A DNA stretch of 64,000 bases from Siphonodentalium dalli (Eukaryota; Mollusca; Scaphopoda; Gadilida; Siphonodentaliidae). The position numbers were made by a program, and so were the translations under genes. The stretch is from the NCBI GenBank assembly GCA_032622095.1, contig CP136068.1:61590025-61654024 (forward strand), in the 5' to 3' direction. The stretch's first letter is position 1. The number at the start of each line of letters is the position of its first letter. A model generated the notes under the pieces. It was not told the origin of the DNA and made no database searches. It was given only the letters and a program-made list of their open reading frames with translations. This document shows, piece by piece, positions 12,141 to 25,800 of this stretch.

Positions 12141-15100
12141 ATCTCATATAAGAGAGGACAGGGAGGAACTAATATATGAGTGGACAGGGAGGAAATAATA
12201 TAAGAGTGGACAGGGAGGAACTTATATAATAGTGGACAGGCAGCAACTCATATCAGAGTGGACAGGCAGGAACTCATATAAGAGTGGACAGGGAGGAACT
12301 CATATAAGAGTGGACAGGCAGGAACTGATATAAGAGTGGACACTCAGCAACTGATATAAGAGTGGACCGGGAGGAACTCATATAAGAGTGTACAGACAGA
12401 AACTCATATAAGAGTGGACATGGATGAACTCATATAATAGTGGCAGGCAGCAACTCATATAAGAGTGGACAAGGAGGAACTCATATAAGAGTTGACAGTC
12501 AGCAACTCATAAGAGTGGACAGGGAGGAACTCATATAAGAGTATACAGGTCCAACTCATATAAGAGTAGACAGGGAGGATCTCATATAAGAGAGGACAGG
12601 GAGGAACTAATATAAGAGTGGACAGGGAGGAACTTATATAAGAGTGGACAGGCAGCAACTCATATCAGAGTGGACAGGCAGGAACTCATATAAGAGTGGA
12701 CAGGGAGGAACTCATATAAGAGTGGACAGGGAAGAACTCATATAAGAGTGGACATGCAGGAATTCACACAAGAGTGGACAGGCTGGGACTCATATAATAG
12801 TGGACAGGCAGCAACTCATATAAGAGTGGACTGGGAGGAACTCATATAAGAGTGGAAAATGAGGAACTCATATAAGAGTGGAAAAATGAGGAACTCATAT
12901 AAGAGTGGACAGACTGGAACTCATATAATAGTGGACAGGCAGCAACTCATATACGAGTGGACAATGAGGAACTCACAAACGTGGACAGGGGGGAACTCAT
13001 ATACGAGTGGACAGGCAGCAACTCATATAAGAGTGGACAATGAGGGACTCATATAAGAGTGGACAATGAGGAACTCATATAAGAGTGGACTGTGAGGAAC
13101 TCATATAAGAGTGGACAGGGATGAACTCATATAAGAGTGGACAAGGAGGAATCCATATAAGAGTGGACAGGCAGGAACTCATATAAGAGTGGACAGGGAG
13201 GAACTCATATAAGAGTGGACAAGGATGAATTCATATAAGAGTGGACATGCAGCAACTCATATAAGAGTGGACAGTCAGCAACTCATATAATAGTGGACAG
13301 GGAGGAACTCATATAAGAGTATACAGGTCCAACTCATATAAGAGTGGACAGGGAGGAACTCATATAAGAGTGGACAGACAGCAACCCATATAAGAGTGGA
13401 CATGGATGAACTCATATACTAGTGGCAGGCAGCAACTCATATACGAGTGGACAGGGAGGAACTCATATAAGAGTGGACAGGCAGGAACTCATATAAGAGT
13501 GGACAGTCAGCAACTCATATAAGAGTGGACAGGGAGGAACTCATATAAGAGAGGACAGAGAGCAACTCATATAAGAGTGGACAGGGAGGAACTCATATAA
13601 GAGTGGACAGACATCAACTCATATAAGAGTGGACATGGATGAACTCATATAAGAGTGGCAGGCAGCAACTCATATAGAGTGGACAGGGAGGAACTCATAT
13701 AAGAGTGGACATGTAGGAACTCATATAAGAGTGGACAGTGGGAACTCATATAATAGTGGACAGGGGGAACTCATAAGAGTAGACAGGGGGAACCCATATA
13801 AGAGTGGACAGGCAGGAACTCATATAAGAGAGGACAGGGAGGAACTCATATAAGAGTGGACATGGAGAAACTCATATAAGAGTGGACAGGGAAGAACTCA
13901 TATAAGAGTGGTCTGGGAGGAACTCATATAAGAGTGGACTGGGAGGAACTCGTATAAGAGTGGACAGGCAGGAACACATATAAGAGTGGACAGGGAGCAA
14001 CTCATATTAGAGTGGACAGGGAGCAACTCATATTAGAGTGGACAGGGAGCAACTCATAAAAGAGTGGACAGGGAGCAACTCATAAAAGAGTGGACAGGGA
14101 GCAACTCATAAAAGAGTGGACAGGGAGCAACTCATAAAAGAGTGGACAGGGAGCAACTCATAAAAGAGTGGACAGGGAGCAACTCATAAAAGAGTGGACA
14201 GGGAGCAACTCATATTAGAGTGGACAGGGAGCAACTCATAAAAGAGTGGACAGGCAGCAACTCATAAAAGAGTGGACAGGGAGCAACTCATAAAAGAGTG
14301 GACAGGGAGCAACTCATAAAAGAGTGGACAGGGAGGAACTCATATAAGAGAGGACAGGGAGGAATTAATATATGAGTGTACAGGGAGGAACTAATATAAG
14401 AGTGGACAGGGAGGAACTAATATAAGAGTGGACAGGGAGGAACTCATATGAGAGTGGACAGGGAGGAAGTCATATAAGAGTGGACAGGCAGCAACTCATA
14501 TAAGAGTGGACAGGCAGCAACTCATATAAGAGTGGACAGGGAGGAACTCATAAGAGTAGACAGGCAGGAACTCATATAAGAGTGGAAAGGGAGGAACTCA
14601 TATAAGAGTGGACAGGGAGGAACCCATATAAGAGTGGACAGGGAGCAACTCATATTAGAGTGGACAGGGAGCAACTCATAAAAGAGTGGACAGGGAGCAA
14701 CTCATAAAAGAGTGGACAGGGAGCAACTCATAAAAGAGTGGACAGGGAGCAATTAATATATGAGTGTACAGGGAGGAACTAATATAAGAGTGGACAGGGA
14801 GGAACTAATATAAGAGTGGACAGGGAGGAACTCATATAAGAGTGGACAGGGAGGAACTCATACAAGAGTGGACAGACAGCAACTCATATAAGAGTGGACA
14901 GGCAGGAACTCATATAACAGTGTACAGGGAGGAACTCATAAGAGTTGACAGGGAGGAACTCATATAAGAGTGGACATGCAGGAATTCATATAAGAGTGAC
15001 AGGCTGGGACTCATATAAGAGTGGACATGCAGGAACTCATATAAGAGTGGAATGGGAGGAACTCATATAAGAGTATACAGGTCCAACTCATATAAGAGTG

Positions 15101-15562
15101 GACAGGGAGGAACTCATATAAGAGTATACAGGTCCAACTCATATAAGAGTGGACAGGGAGGAACTCATAAAAGAGTGGACAGGGAGCAACTCATAAAAGA
15201 GTGGACAGGGAGCAACTCATATAAGAGTGGACAGGGAGCAACTCATATAAGAGGGGACACGCAGGAACTCATAAGAGTGGACACACAGGAACTCATATAA
15301 GAGTGGACAGGAAGGAACTCATATAAGAGTGGACAGGGAGGATCTCATATAAGAGTGGACAGAGAGGAACTCATATAAGAGTGGACAAGCAGGAACTCAT
15401 ATAAGAGTGAACAGGGAGCATCTCATATGCGAGTGGACATGCAGGAACTCATATTAGAGTGGACAGGGAGGAACTCATATTAGAGTTGACAGGGAGGAAC
15501 TCATATAAGATGGACAGGGAGGAACTCATATTAGAGTGGACAGGGAGGAACTCATAAGAGTG
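9471..15562 (+). repeat. 6,092-bp tandem duplication, copy A
   Basis: Every landmark recurs at exactly +6,092: 9927 to 16019, 12455 to 18547, 12859 to 18951, 15052 to 21144. Thus there is no net length change over that span. By eye I find only five substitutions: 11245, 11426, 11959, 12130 and 14469, against 17337, 17518, 18051, 18222 and 20561. This is the best-preserved duplication in the window. Confidence 0.88.
13990..14335 (+). repeat. Homogenised run of one monomer subtype
   Basis: About thirteen consecutive units share the subtype GAGCAACTC with CATAAAAG or CATATTAG, at regular 26-bp spacing; one reads GGCAGC instead. Neighbouring regions mix many subtypes. The run looks like a recent local expansion of one or two units. 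It recurs at +6,092 (about 20082-20427). Confidence 0.8.
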
Positions 15563-18500
15563 GACTGGGAGGAACTAATATAAGAGTGGACAGGGAGGAA
15601 CTAATATAAGAGTGGACAGGGAGGAACTCATATAAGAGTGGACAGGCTGGAACTCATAAGAGTGGACAGGCTGGAACTCATAAGAGTGGACAGGCAGGAA
15701 CTCATATAAGAGTGGACAGGGAGGAACTCATAAGAGTGGACAGGGAGGAACTCATATAAGAGTGGACAGGGAAGAACTCATATAAGAGTGGACATGCAGG
15801 AATTCATATAAGAGTGACAGGCTGGGACTCATATAAGAGTGGACATGCAGGAACTCATATAAGAGTGGACAGGGAGGAACTCATATAAGAGTGGACAGGG
15901 AGGAACTCATATAAGAGTGGACATGGAGAAACTCATATAAGAGTGGACAGGGAGGAACTCATAAGAGTGGACTGGGAAGAACTCATATAAGAGTGGACAG
16001 GCAGGAACACATATAAGGGTGGTCAGGGAGGAACTCATATTTGAGTGGACAGGGAGAAACTCATAAAAGAATGGACAGGGAGCAACTCTTATAAGAGTGG
16101 ACAAGGAGGAACTCATATAAGAGTGGACAGGCAGGAACTCATATAAGAGTGGACAGGGAGGAACTCATATAAAGTGGACAGGGAGGAACTCATATAAGAG
16201 TGGACAGGCAGGAACTCATATAAGAGTGGACAGGCTGGAACTCATATAAGAAGGGACAGGCAGGAACTCATATAGGAGTGGACAGGGAGGAACTCATAAG
16301 AGTGGACAGGGAGGAACACATAAGAGTGGACATGGAGGAACTCATAAGAGTGGACAGGCAGGAACTCATACAAGAGTGGACAGGCTGGAACTCATATACG
16401 AGTGGACAGGCTGGAACTCATATACGAGTGGACAGGCAGCAACTCATATAATTGTGGACAGGGAGGAACTCATAAGAGAGGGCAGGGAGGAACTAATATA
16501 TGAGTGTACATGGAGGAACTAATATAAGAGTGGACAGGGAGGAACTAATATAAGAGTGGACAGGGAGGAACTAATATAAGAGTGGACAGGGAGGAACTAA
16601 TATAAGAGTGGACTGGGAGGAACTAATATAAGAGTGGACAGGGAGGAACTCATATAAGAGTGGACAGGCTGGAACTCATAAGAGTGGACAGGCTGGAACT
16701 CATAAGAGTGGACAGGCAGGAACTCATATAAGAGTGGACAGGGAGGAAATCATAAGAGTGGACATGGAGGAACTCATAAGAGTGGACAGGCTGGAACTCA
16801 TATACGAGTGGACAGGCAGCAACTCATATAATAGTGAACAGGGAGGAACTCATATAAGAGAGGACAGGGAGGAATTAATAAATGAGTTTACAGGGAGGAA
16901 CTAATATAAGAGTGGACAGGGAGGAACTAATATAAGAGTGGACAGGGAGGAACTCATATAAGAGTGGACAGGGAGGAACTCATATAAGGGTGGACAGGCA
17001 GCAACTCATATAAGAGTGGACAGGCAGGAACTCATATAACAGTGTACAGGGATGAATTCATAAGAGTTGACAGGGAGGAACTCATATAAGAGTGGACAGG
17101 GAAGAACTCATATAAGAGTGGACATGCAGGAATTCATATAAGAGTGACAGGCTGGGACTCATATAAGAGTGGACATGCAGGAACTCATATAAGAGTGGAC
17201 AGGGAGGAACTCGTATAAGAGTATACAGGTCCAACTCACATAAGAGTGGACAGGGAGGAACTCATATAAGAGTGGACAGACAGCATCTCATATAAGAGTG
17301 GACAGGGAGGAACTCATATAAGAGTGGACAGACAGCGTCTCATATAAGAGTGGACAGGGAGGAACTCATATAAGAGTGGACAGGCAGGAACTGATATAAG
17401 AGTGGACAATCAGCAACTCATATAAGAGTGGACAGGCTGGAACTCATATACGAGTGGACAGGCTGGAACTCATATACGAGTGGACAGGCAGCAACTCATA
17501 TAATAGTGGACAGGGAGGAACTCATAAGAGAGGACAGGGAGGAACTAATATATGAGTGTACATGGAGGAACTAATATAAGAGTGGACAGGGAGGAACTAA
17601 TATAAGAGTGGACAGGGAGGAACTAATATAAGAGTGGACAGGGAGGAACTAATATAAGAGTGGACAGGGAGGAACTAATATAATAGTGGACAGGGAGGAA
17701 ATAATATAAGAGTGAACGTGGAGGAACTCATATAAGAGTGGACAGGCTGGAACTCATAAGTGTGGACAGGCTGGAACTCATAAGAGTGGACAGGCAGGAA
17801 CTCATATAAGAGTGGACAGGGAGGAACTCATAAGAGTGGACATGGAGGAACTCATAAGAGTGGACAGGCTGGAACTCATATACGAGTGGACAGGCAGCAA
17901 CTCATATAAGAGTGGACAGGGAGGAACTCATATAAGAGAGGACAGGGAGGATTAATATATGAGTGTACAGGGAGGAACTACTATAAGAGTGGACAGGGAG
18001 CAACTAATATAAGAGTGGACAGGGAGGAACTCATATAAGAGTGGACAGGGGGGAACTCATATAAGGGTGGACAGGCAGCAACTCATATAAGAGTGGACAG
18101 GCAGGAACTCAAATAACAGTGTACAGGGAGGAACTCATAAGAGTTGACAGGGAGGAACTCATATAAGAGTGGACAGGGAGGAACTCATATAAGAGTATAC
18201 AGGTCCAACTCATATAAGAGTGGACAGGGAGGATCTCATATAAGAGAGGACAGGGAGGAACTAATATATGAGTGGACAGGGAGGAAATAATATAAGAGTG
18301 GACAGGGAGGAACTTATATAATAGTGGACAGGCAGCAACTCATATCAGAGTGGACAGGCAGGAACTCATATAAGAGTGGACAGGGAGGAACTCATATAAG
18401 AGTGGACAGGCAGGAACTGATATAAGAGTGGACACTCAGCAACTGATATAAGAGTGGACCGGGAGGAACTCATATAAGAGTGTACAGACAGAAACTCATA

Positions 18501-21500
18501 TAAGAGTGGACATGGATGAACTCATATAATAGTGGCAGGCAGCAACTCATATAAGAGTGGACAAGGAGGAACTCATATAAGAGTTGACAGTCAGCAACTC
18601 ATAAGAGTGGACAGGGAGGAACTCATATAAGAGTATACAGGTCCAACTCATATAAGAGTAGACAGGGAGGATCTCATATAAGAGAGGACAGGGAGGAACT
18701 AATATAAGAGTGGACAGGGAGGAACTTATATAAGAGTGGACAGGCAGCAACTCATATCAGAGTGGACAGGCAGGAACTCATATAAGAGTGGACAGGGAGG
18801 AACTCATATAAGAGTGGACAGGGAAGAACTCATATAAGAGTGGACATGCAGGAATTCACACAAGAGTGGACAGGCTGGGACTCATATAATAGTGGACAGG
18901 CAGCAACTCATATAAGAGTGGACTGGGAGGAACTCATATAAGAGTGGAAAATGAGGAACTCATATAAGAGTGGAAAAATGAGGAACTCATATAAGAGTGG
19001 ACAGACTGGAACTCATATAATAGTGGACAGGCAGCAACTCATATACGAGTGGACAATGAGGAACTCACAAACGTGGACAGGGGGGAACTCATATACGAGT
19101 GGACAGGCAGCAACTCATATAAGAGTGGACAATGAGGGACTCATATAAGAGTGGACAATGAGGAACTCATATAAGAGTGGACTGTGAGGAACTCATATAA
19201 GAGTGGACAGGGATGAACTCATATAAGAGTGGACAAGGAGGAATCCATATAAGAGTGGACAGGCAGGAACTCATATAAGAGTGGACAGGGAGGAACTCAT
19301 ATAAGAGTGGACAAGGATGAATTCATATAAGAGTGGACATGCAGCAACTCATATAAGAGTGGACAGTCAGCAACTCATATAATAGTGGACAGGGAGGAAC
19401 TCATATAAGAGTATACAGGTCCAACTCATATAAGAGTGGACAGGGAGGAACTCATATAAGAGTGGACAGACAGCAACCCATATAAGAGTGGACATGGATG
19501 AACTCATATACTAGTGGCAGGCAGCAACTCATATACGAGTGGACAGGGAGGAACTCATATAAGAGTGGACAGGCAGGAACTCATATAAGAGTGGACAGTC
19601 AGCAACTCATATAAGAGTGGACAGGGAGGAACTCATATAAGAGAGGACAGAGAGCAACTCATATAAGAGTGGACAGGGAGGAACTCATATAAGAGTGGAC
19701 AGACATCAACTCATATAAGAGTGGACATGGATGAACTCATATAAGAGTGGCAGGCAGCAACTCATATAGAGTGGACAGGGAGGAACTCATATAAGAGTGG
19801 ACATGTAGGAACTCATATAAGAGTGGACAGTGGGAACTCATATAATAGTGGACAGGGGGAACTCATAAGAGTAGACAGGGGGAACCCATATAAGAGTGGA
19901 CAGGCAGGAACTCATATAAGAGAGGACAGGGAGGAACTCATATAAGAGTGGACATGGAGAAACTCATATAAGAGTGGACAGGGAAGAACTCATATAAGAG
20001 TGGTCTGGGAGGAACTCATATAAGAGTGGACTGGGAGGAACTCGTATAAGAGTGGACAGGCAGGAACACATATAAGAGTGGACAGGGAGCAACTCATATT
20101 AGAGTGGACAGGGAGCAACTCATATTAGAGTGGACAGGGAGCAACTCATAAAAGAGTGGACAGGGAGCAACTCATAAAAGAGTGGACAGGGAGCAACTCA
20201 TAAAAGAGTGGACAGGGAGCAACTCATAAAAGAGTGGACAGGGAGCAACTCATAAAAGAGTGGACAGGGAGCAACTCATAAAAGAGTGGACAGGGAGCAA
20301 CTCATATTAGAGTGGACAGGGAGCAACTCATAAAAGAGTGGACAGGCAGCAACTCATAAAAGAGTGGACAGGGAGCAACTCATAAAAGAGTGGACAGGGA
20401 GCAACTCATAAAAGAGTGGACAGGGAGGAACTCATATAAGAGAGGACAGGGAGGAATTAATATATGAGTGTACAGGGAGGAACTAATATAAGAGTGGACA
20501 GGGAGGAACTAATATAAGAGTGGACAGGGAGGAACTCATATGAGAGTGGACAGGGAGGAACTCATATAAGAGTGGACAGGCAGCAACTCATATAAGAGTG
20601 GACAGGCAGCAACTCATATAAGAGTGGACAGGGAGGAACTCATAAGAGTAGACAGGCAGGAACTCATATAAGAGTGGAAAGGGAGGAACTCATATAAGAG
20701 TGGACAGGGAGGAACCCATATAAGAGTGGACAGGGAGCAACTCATATTAGAGTGGACAGGGAGCAACTCATAAAAGAGTGGACAGGGAGCAACTCATAAA
20801 AGAGTGGACAGGGAGCAACTCATAAAAGAGTGGACAGGGAGCAATTAATATATGAGTGTACAGGGAGGAACTAATATAAGAGTGGACAGGGAGGAACTAA
20901 TATAAGAGTGGACAGGGAGGAACTCATATAAGAGTGGACAGGGAGGAACTCATACAAGAGTGGACAGACAGCAACTCATATAAGAGTGGACAGGCAGGAA
21001 CTCATATAACAGTGTACAGGGAGGAACTCATAAGAGTTGACAGGGAGGAACTCATATAAGAGTGGACATGCAGGAATTCATATAAGAGTGACAGGCTGGG
21101 ACTCATATAAGAGTGGACATGCAGGAACTCATATAAGAGTGGAATGGGAGGAACTCATATAAGAGTATACAGGTCCAACTCATATAAGAGTGGACAGGGA
21201 GGAACTCATATAAGAGTATACAGGTCCAACTCATATAAGAGTGGACAGGGAGGAACTCATAAAAGAGTGGACAGGGAGCAACTCATAAAAGAGTGGACAG
21301 GGAGCAACTCATATAAGAGTGGACAGGGAGCAACTCATATAAGAGGGGACACGCAGGAACTCATAAGAGTGGACACACAGGAACTCATATAAGAGTGGAC
21401 AGGAAGGAACTCATATAAGAGTGGACAGGGAGGATCTCATATAAGAGTGGACAGAGAGGAACTCATATAAGAGTGGACAAGCAGGAACTCATATAAGAGT

Positions 21501-21654
21501 GAACAGGGAGCATCTCATATGCGAGTGGACATGCAGGAACTCATATTAGAGTGGACAGGGAGGAACTCATATTAGAGTTGACAGGGAGGAACTCATATAA
21601 GATGGACAGGGAGGAACTCATATTAGAGTGGACAGGGAGGAACTCATAAGAGTG
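15563..21654 (+). repeat. 6,092-bp tandem duplication, copy B
   Basis: This is the partner of 9471-15562. The junction is near 15563, where CTCATAAGAG is followed by a GACTGGGAGG unit and then units of the AACTAATATAAG type. Copy B ends near 21654, where GTGGGCAGGG leads into a different order of units. Confidence 0.88.
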
Positions 21655-22899
21655 GGCAGGGAGGAACTCATATAAGAGTGGACAGGGAGGAACTCATATA
21701 AGAGTGGACAGGGAGGAACTCATATAAGAGTAGACAGGGAGGAACTCATATAAGAGTGGACAGGGAGGAACTCATATAAGAGTGGACAGGGAGGAACCCA
21801 TATAAGAGCGGACAGGCAGGAACTCATATAAGAGTGGTCAGGCAGGAACTCATATAAGAGTGGACAGGCCGGAACAGATATAAGAGTGGTCAGGGAGGAA
21901 CTCATATTTGAGTGGACAGGGAGAAACTCATACAAGAATGGACCGGGAGCAACTCATATAAGAGTGGACAGGCAGGACCACATATAAGAGTGGTCAGGGA
22001 GGAACTCATATTTGAGTGGACAGGGAGAGACTCATAAAAGAATGGACGGGGAGCAACTCATATAAGAGTGGACAAGGAGGAACTCATATAATAGTGGACA
22101 GGCAGGAACTCACATAAGAGTGGACAGGGAGGAACTCATATAAAGTGGACAGTGAGGAACTCATATAAGAGTGGACAGGCAGGAACTCATATAAGAGTGG
22201 ACAGGCTGGAACTCATATAAGAGTGGACAGGCAGGAACTCATATAAGAGTGGACAGGGAGGAACTCATAAGAGTGGACAGGGAGGAACTCATAAGAGTGG
22301 ACATGGAGGAACTCATAAGAGTGGACAGGCAGGAACTCATTTAAGAGTGGACAGGCTGGAACTCATATACGAGTGGACAGGCTGGAACTCATATACGAGT
22401 GGACAGGCAGCAACTCATATAATAGTGGACAGGAGGAACTCATAAGAGAGGACAGGGAGGAACTAATATATGAGTGTACACGGAGGAACTAATATAAGAG
22501 TGGACAGGGAGGAACTAATATAAGAGTGGACAGGGAGGAACTAATATAAGAGTGGACAGGGAGGAACTAATATAAGAGTGGACAGGGAGGAACTAATATA
22601 AGAGTGGACAGGGAGGAACTCATATAAGAGTGGACAGGCTGGAACTCATTAGAGTGGACAGGCTGAAACTCATAAGAGTGGACAGGCAGGAACTCATATG
22701 CGAGTGGACATGCAGGAACTCATATTAGAGTGGACAGGGAGGAACTCATATTAGAGTGGACAGGGAGGAACTCATATAAGATGGACAGGGAGGAACTCAT
22801 ATTAGAGTGGACAGGGAGGAACTCATAAGAGTGGACAGGGATGAACTCATATAACAGTGGACAGGGAGGAACTCATATAAGAGTGGACAGGGAGGAACT

Positions 22900-25800
22900 C
22901 ATAAAAGAGTGGACAGGGAGCAACTCATAAAAGAGTGGACAGGGAGCAACTCATAAAAGGGTGGACAGGGAGCAACTCATATAAGAGTGGACAGGGAGCA
23001 ACTCATATAAGAGTGGACACGCAGGAACTCATATAAGAGTGGACAGGGAGGAACTCATATAAGAGTGGACAGGGAGGAACTCATATAAGAGTGGACAGTG
23101 AGGAACTCATATAAGAGTGGACAGGCAGGAACTCATATAAGAGTGGACAGGGAGGAACTCATATAAGAGTGGACAGACAGCATCTCGTATAAAGGTGGAC
23201 ATGGAAGAACTCATATAATAGTGGCAGACAGCAAATCATATAAGAGTGGACAGGGAGGAACTCATATAAGAGTGGACAGGCAGGAACTGATATAAGAGTG
23301 GACACTCAGCAACTCATATAAGAGTGGACACTCAGCAACTCATATAAGAGTGGACAGGGAGGAACTCATATAAGAGTGTACAGACAGAAACTCATATAAG
23401 AGTGGACATGGATGAACTCATATAATAGTGGCAGGCAGCAACTCATATAAGAGTGGACAAGGAGGAACTCATATAATAGTTGAAAGTCAGCAACACATAA
23501 GAGTGGACAGGGAGGAACTCATATAAGAGTATACAGGTCCAACTCATATAAGAGTGGACAGGGAGGATCTCATATAAGAGAGGACAGGGAGGAACTAATA
23601 TATGAGTGGACAGGGAGGAACTAATATAAGAGTGGGCAGGGAGGAAATAATATAAGAGTGGACAGGGAGGAACTTATATAAGAGTGGACAGGCAGCAACT
23701 CATATAAGAGTGGACAGGCAGGAACTCATATAAGAGTGGACAGGGAGGAACTCATAAAAGAGTAGACAGGGAGGAACTCATATAAGAGTGGACAAGGAAG
23801 AACGCATATAAGAGTGGACATGCAGGAATTCACACAAGAGTGGACAGGCTGTGAATCATATAATAGTGGACAGGCAGCAACTCATATAAGAGTGGACTGG
23901 GAGGAACTCATATAAGAGTGGAAAATGAGGAATTCATATAAGAGTGGAAAATGAGGAACTCATATAAGAGTGGACAGACTGGAACTCATATAAGAGTGGA
24001 CAGACTGGAACTCATATAAGAGTGGACAGGCAGCAACTCATATAAGAGTGGACAGGCAGGAACTCATATAACAGTGTACAGGGAGGAACTCATGAGAGTT
24101 GACAGGGAGGAACTCATATAAGAGTGGACAGGGAAGAACTCATATAAGAGTGGACATGCAGGAATTCATATAAGAGTGACAGGCTGGGACTCATATAAGA
24201 GTGGACATGCAGGAACTCATATAAGAGTGGACAGGGAGGAACTCATATAAGAGTATACAGGTCCAACTCATATAAGAGTGGACAGGGAGGAACTCATAAA
24301 AGAGTGGACAGGGAGCAACTCATAAAATAGTGGACAGGGAGCAACTCATAAAAGAGTGCACAGGGAGCAACTCATATAAGAGTGAACAGGGAGCAACTCA
24401 TATAAGAGTGGACACGCAGGAACTCATATAAGAGTGGACAGGGAGGAACTCATATAAGAGTGGACAGGGAGGAACTGATATAAGAGTGGACAGAGAGGAA
24501 CTCATATAAGAGTGGGCAGGCAGAAACTCATATAAGCGTGGACAGGGAGGAACTCATATAAGAGTGGACAGACAGCATCTCGTATAAGAGTGCACAAGGA
24601 TGAACTCATATAATAGTGGCAGGCAGCAACTCATATAAGAGTGGACAGGGAGGAACTCATATAAGAGTGGACAGGCAGGAACTGATATAATAGTGGACAC
24701 TCAGCAACTCATATAAGAGTGGACAGGGAGGAACTCATATAAGAGTGTACAGACAGAAACTCATATCAGAGTGGACATGGATGAACTCATATAATAGTGG
24801 CAGGCAGCAACTCATATAAGAGTGGACAAGGATGAACTCATATAATAGTTGACAGTCAGCAACTCATAAGAGTGGACAGGGAGGAACTCATATAAGAGTA
24901 TACAGGTCCAACTCATATAAGAGTGGACAGGGAGGATCTCATATAAGAGAGGACAGGGAGGAACTAATATATGAGTGGACAGGGAGGAACTAATATAAGA
25001 GTGGGCAGGGAGGAACTAATATAAGAGTGGACAGGGAGGAACTTATATAAGAGTGGACAGGCAGCAACTCATATAAGAGTGGACAGGCAGGAACTCATAT
25101 AAGAGTGGACAGGGAGGAACTCATATAAGAGTGGACAGGGAGGAACTCATATACGAGTGGACAGGCTGGAACTCATATAAGAGTGGACAGGGAGGATCTC
25201 AAATAAGAGTGGACAGGGAGGAACTCATATAACAGTGGACAGGGAAGAACTCATATATGAGTGGACATGCAGGAATTCATATAAGAGTGGACAGGCTGGG
25301 ACTCATGTAATAGTGGACAGACAACAACATATATAAGAGTGGACTGGGAGGAACTCATATAAGAGTGGAAAATGAGGAACTTATATAAGAGTGGATAGAC
25401 TGGAACTCATATAATAGTGGACAATGAGGAACTCATATAAGAGTGGACAATGAGGGACTCATATACGAGTGGACAATGAGGAACTCACAAGAGTGGACAG
25501 GGTGGAACTCATATACGAGTGGACAAGGAGGAATTCATATAAGAGTGGACAGTCAGCAACTCATATAAGAGTGGACAGGGAGGAACTCATATAAGAGTGA
25601 ACAGACAGCAACTCATATAAGAGTGGACATGGATGAACTCATATACTAGTGGCAGGCAGCAACTCATATACTAGTGGACAGGGAGGAACTCATATAAGAG
25701 TGGACAGGCAGGAACTCATATAATAGTGGACAGTCAGCAACTCATATTAGAGTGGACAGGGAGGAACTCATAAGAGTGGACAGGGAGGAACTCATATAAG

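Noticed and set aside
15052-15300. Plus-strand reading frames with GTHIRVDREQLI-like peptides (also at 12859, 18951, 21144, 45955 and 49016)
   Set aside because: They arise from the same 78-bp frame cycle on the other strand. They recur only as part of the duplicated DNA and resemble no protein family.
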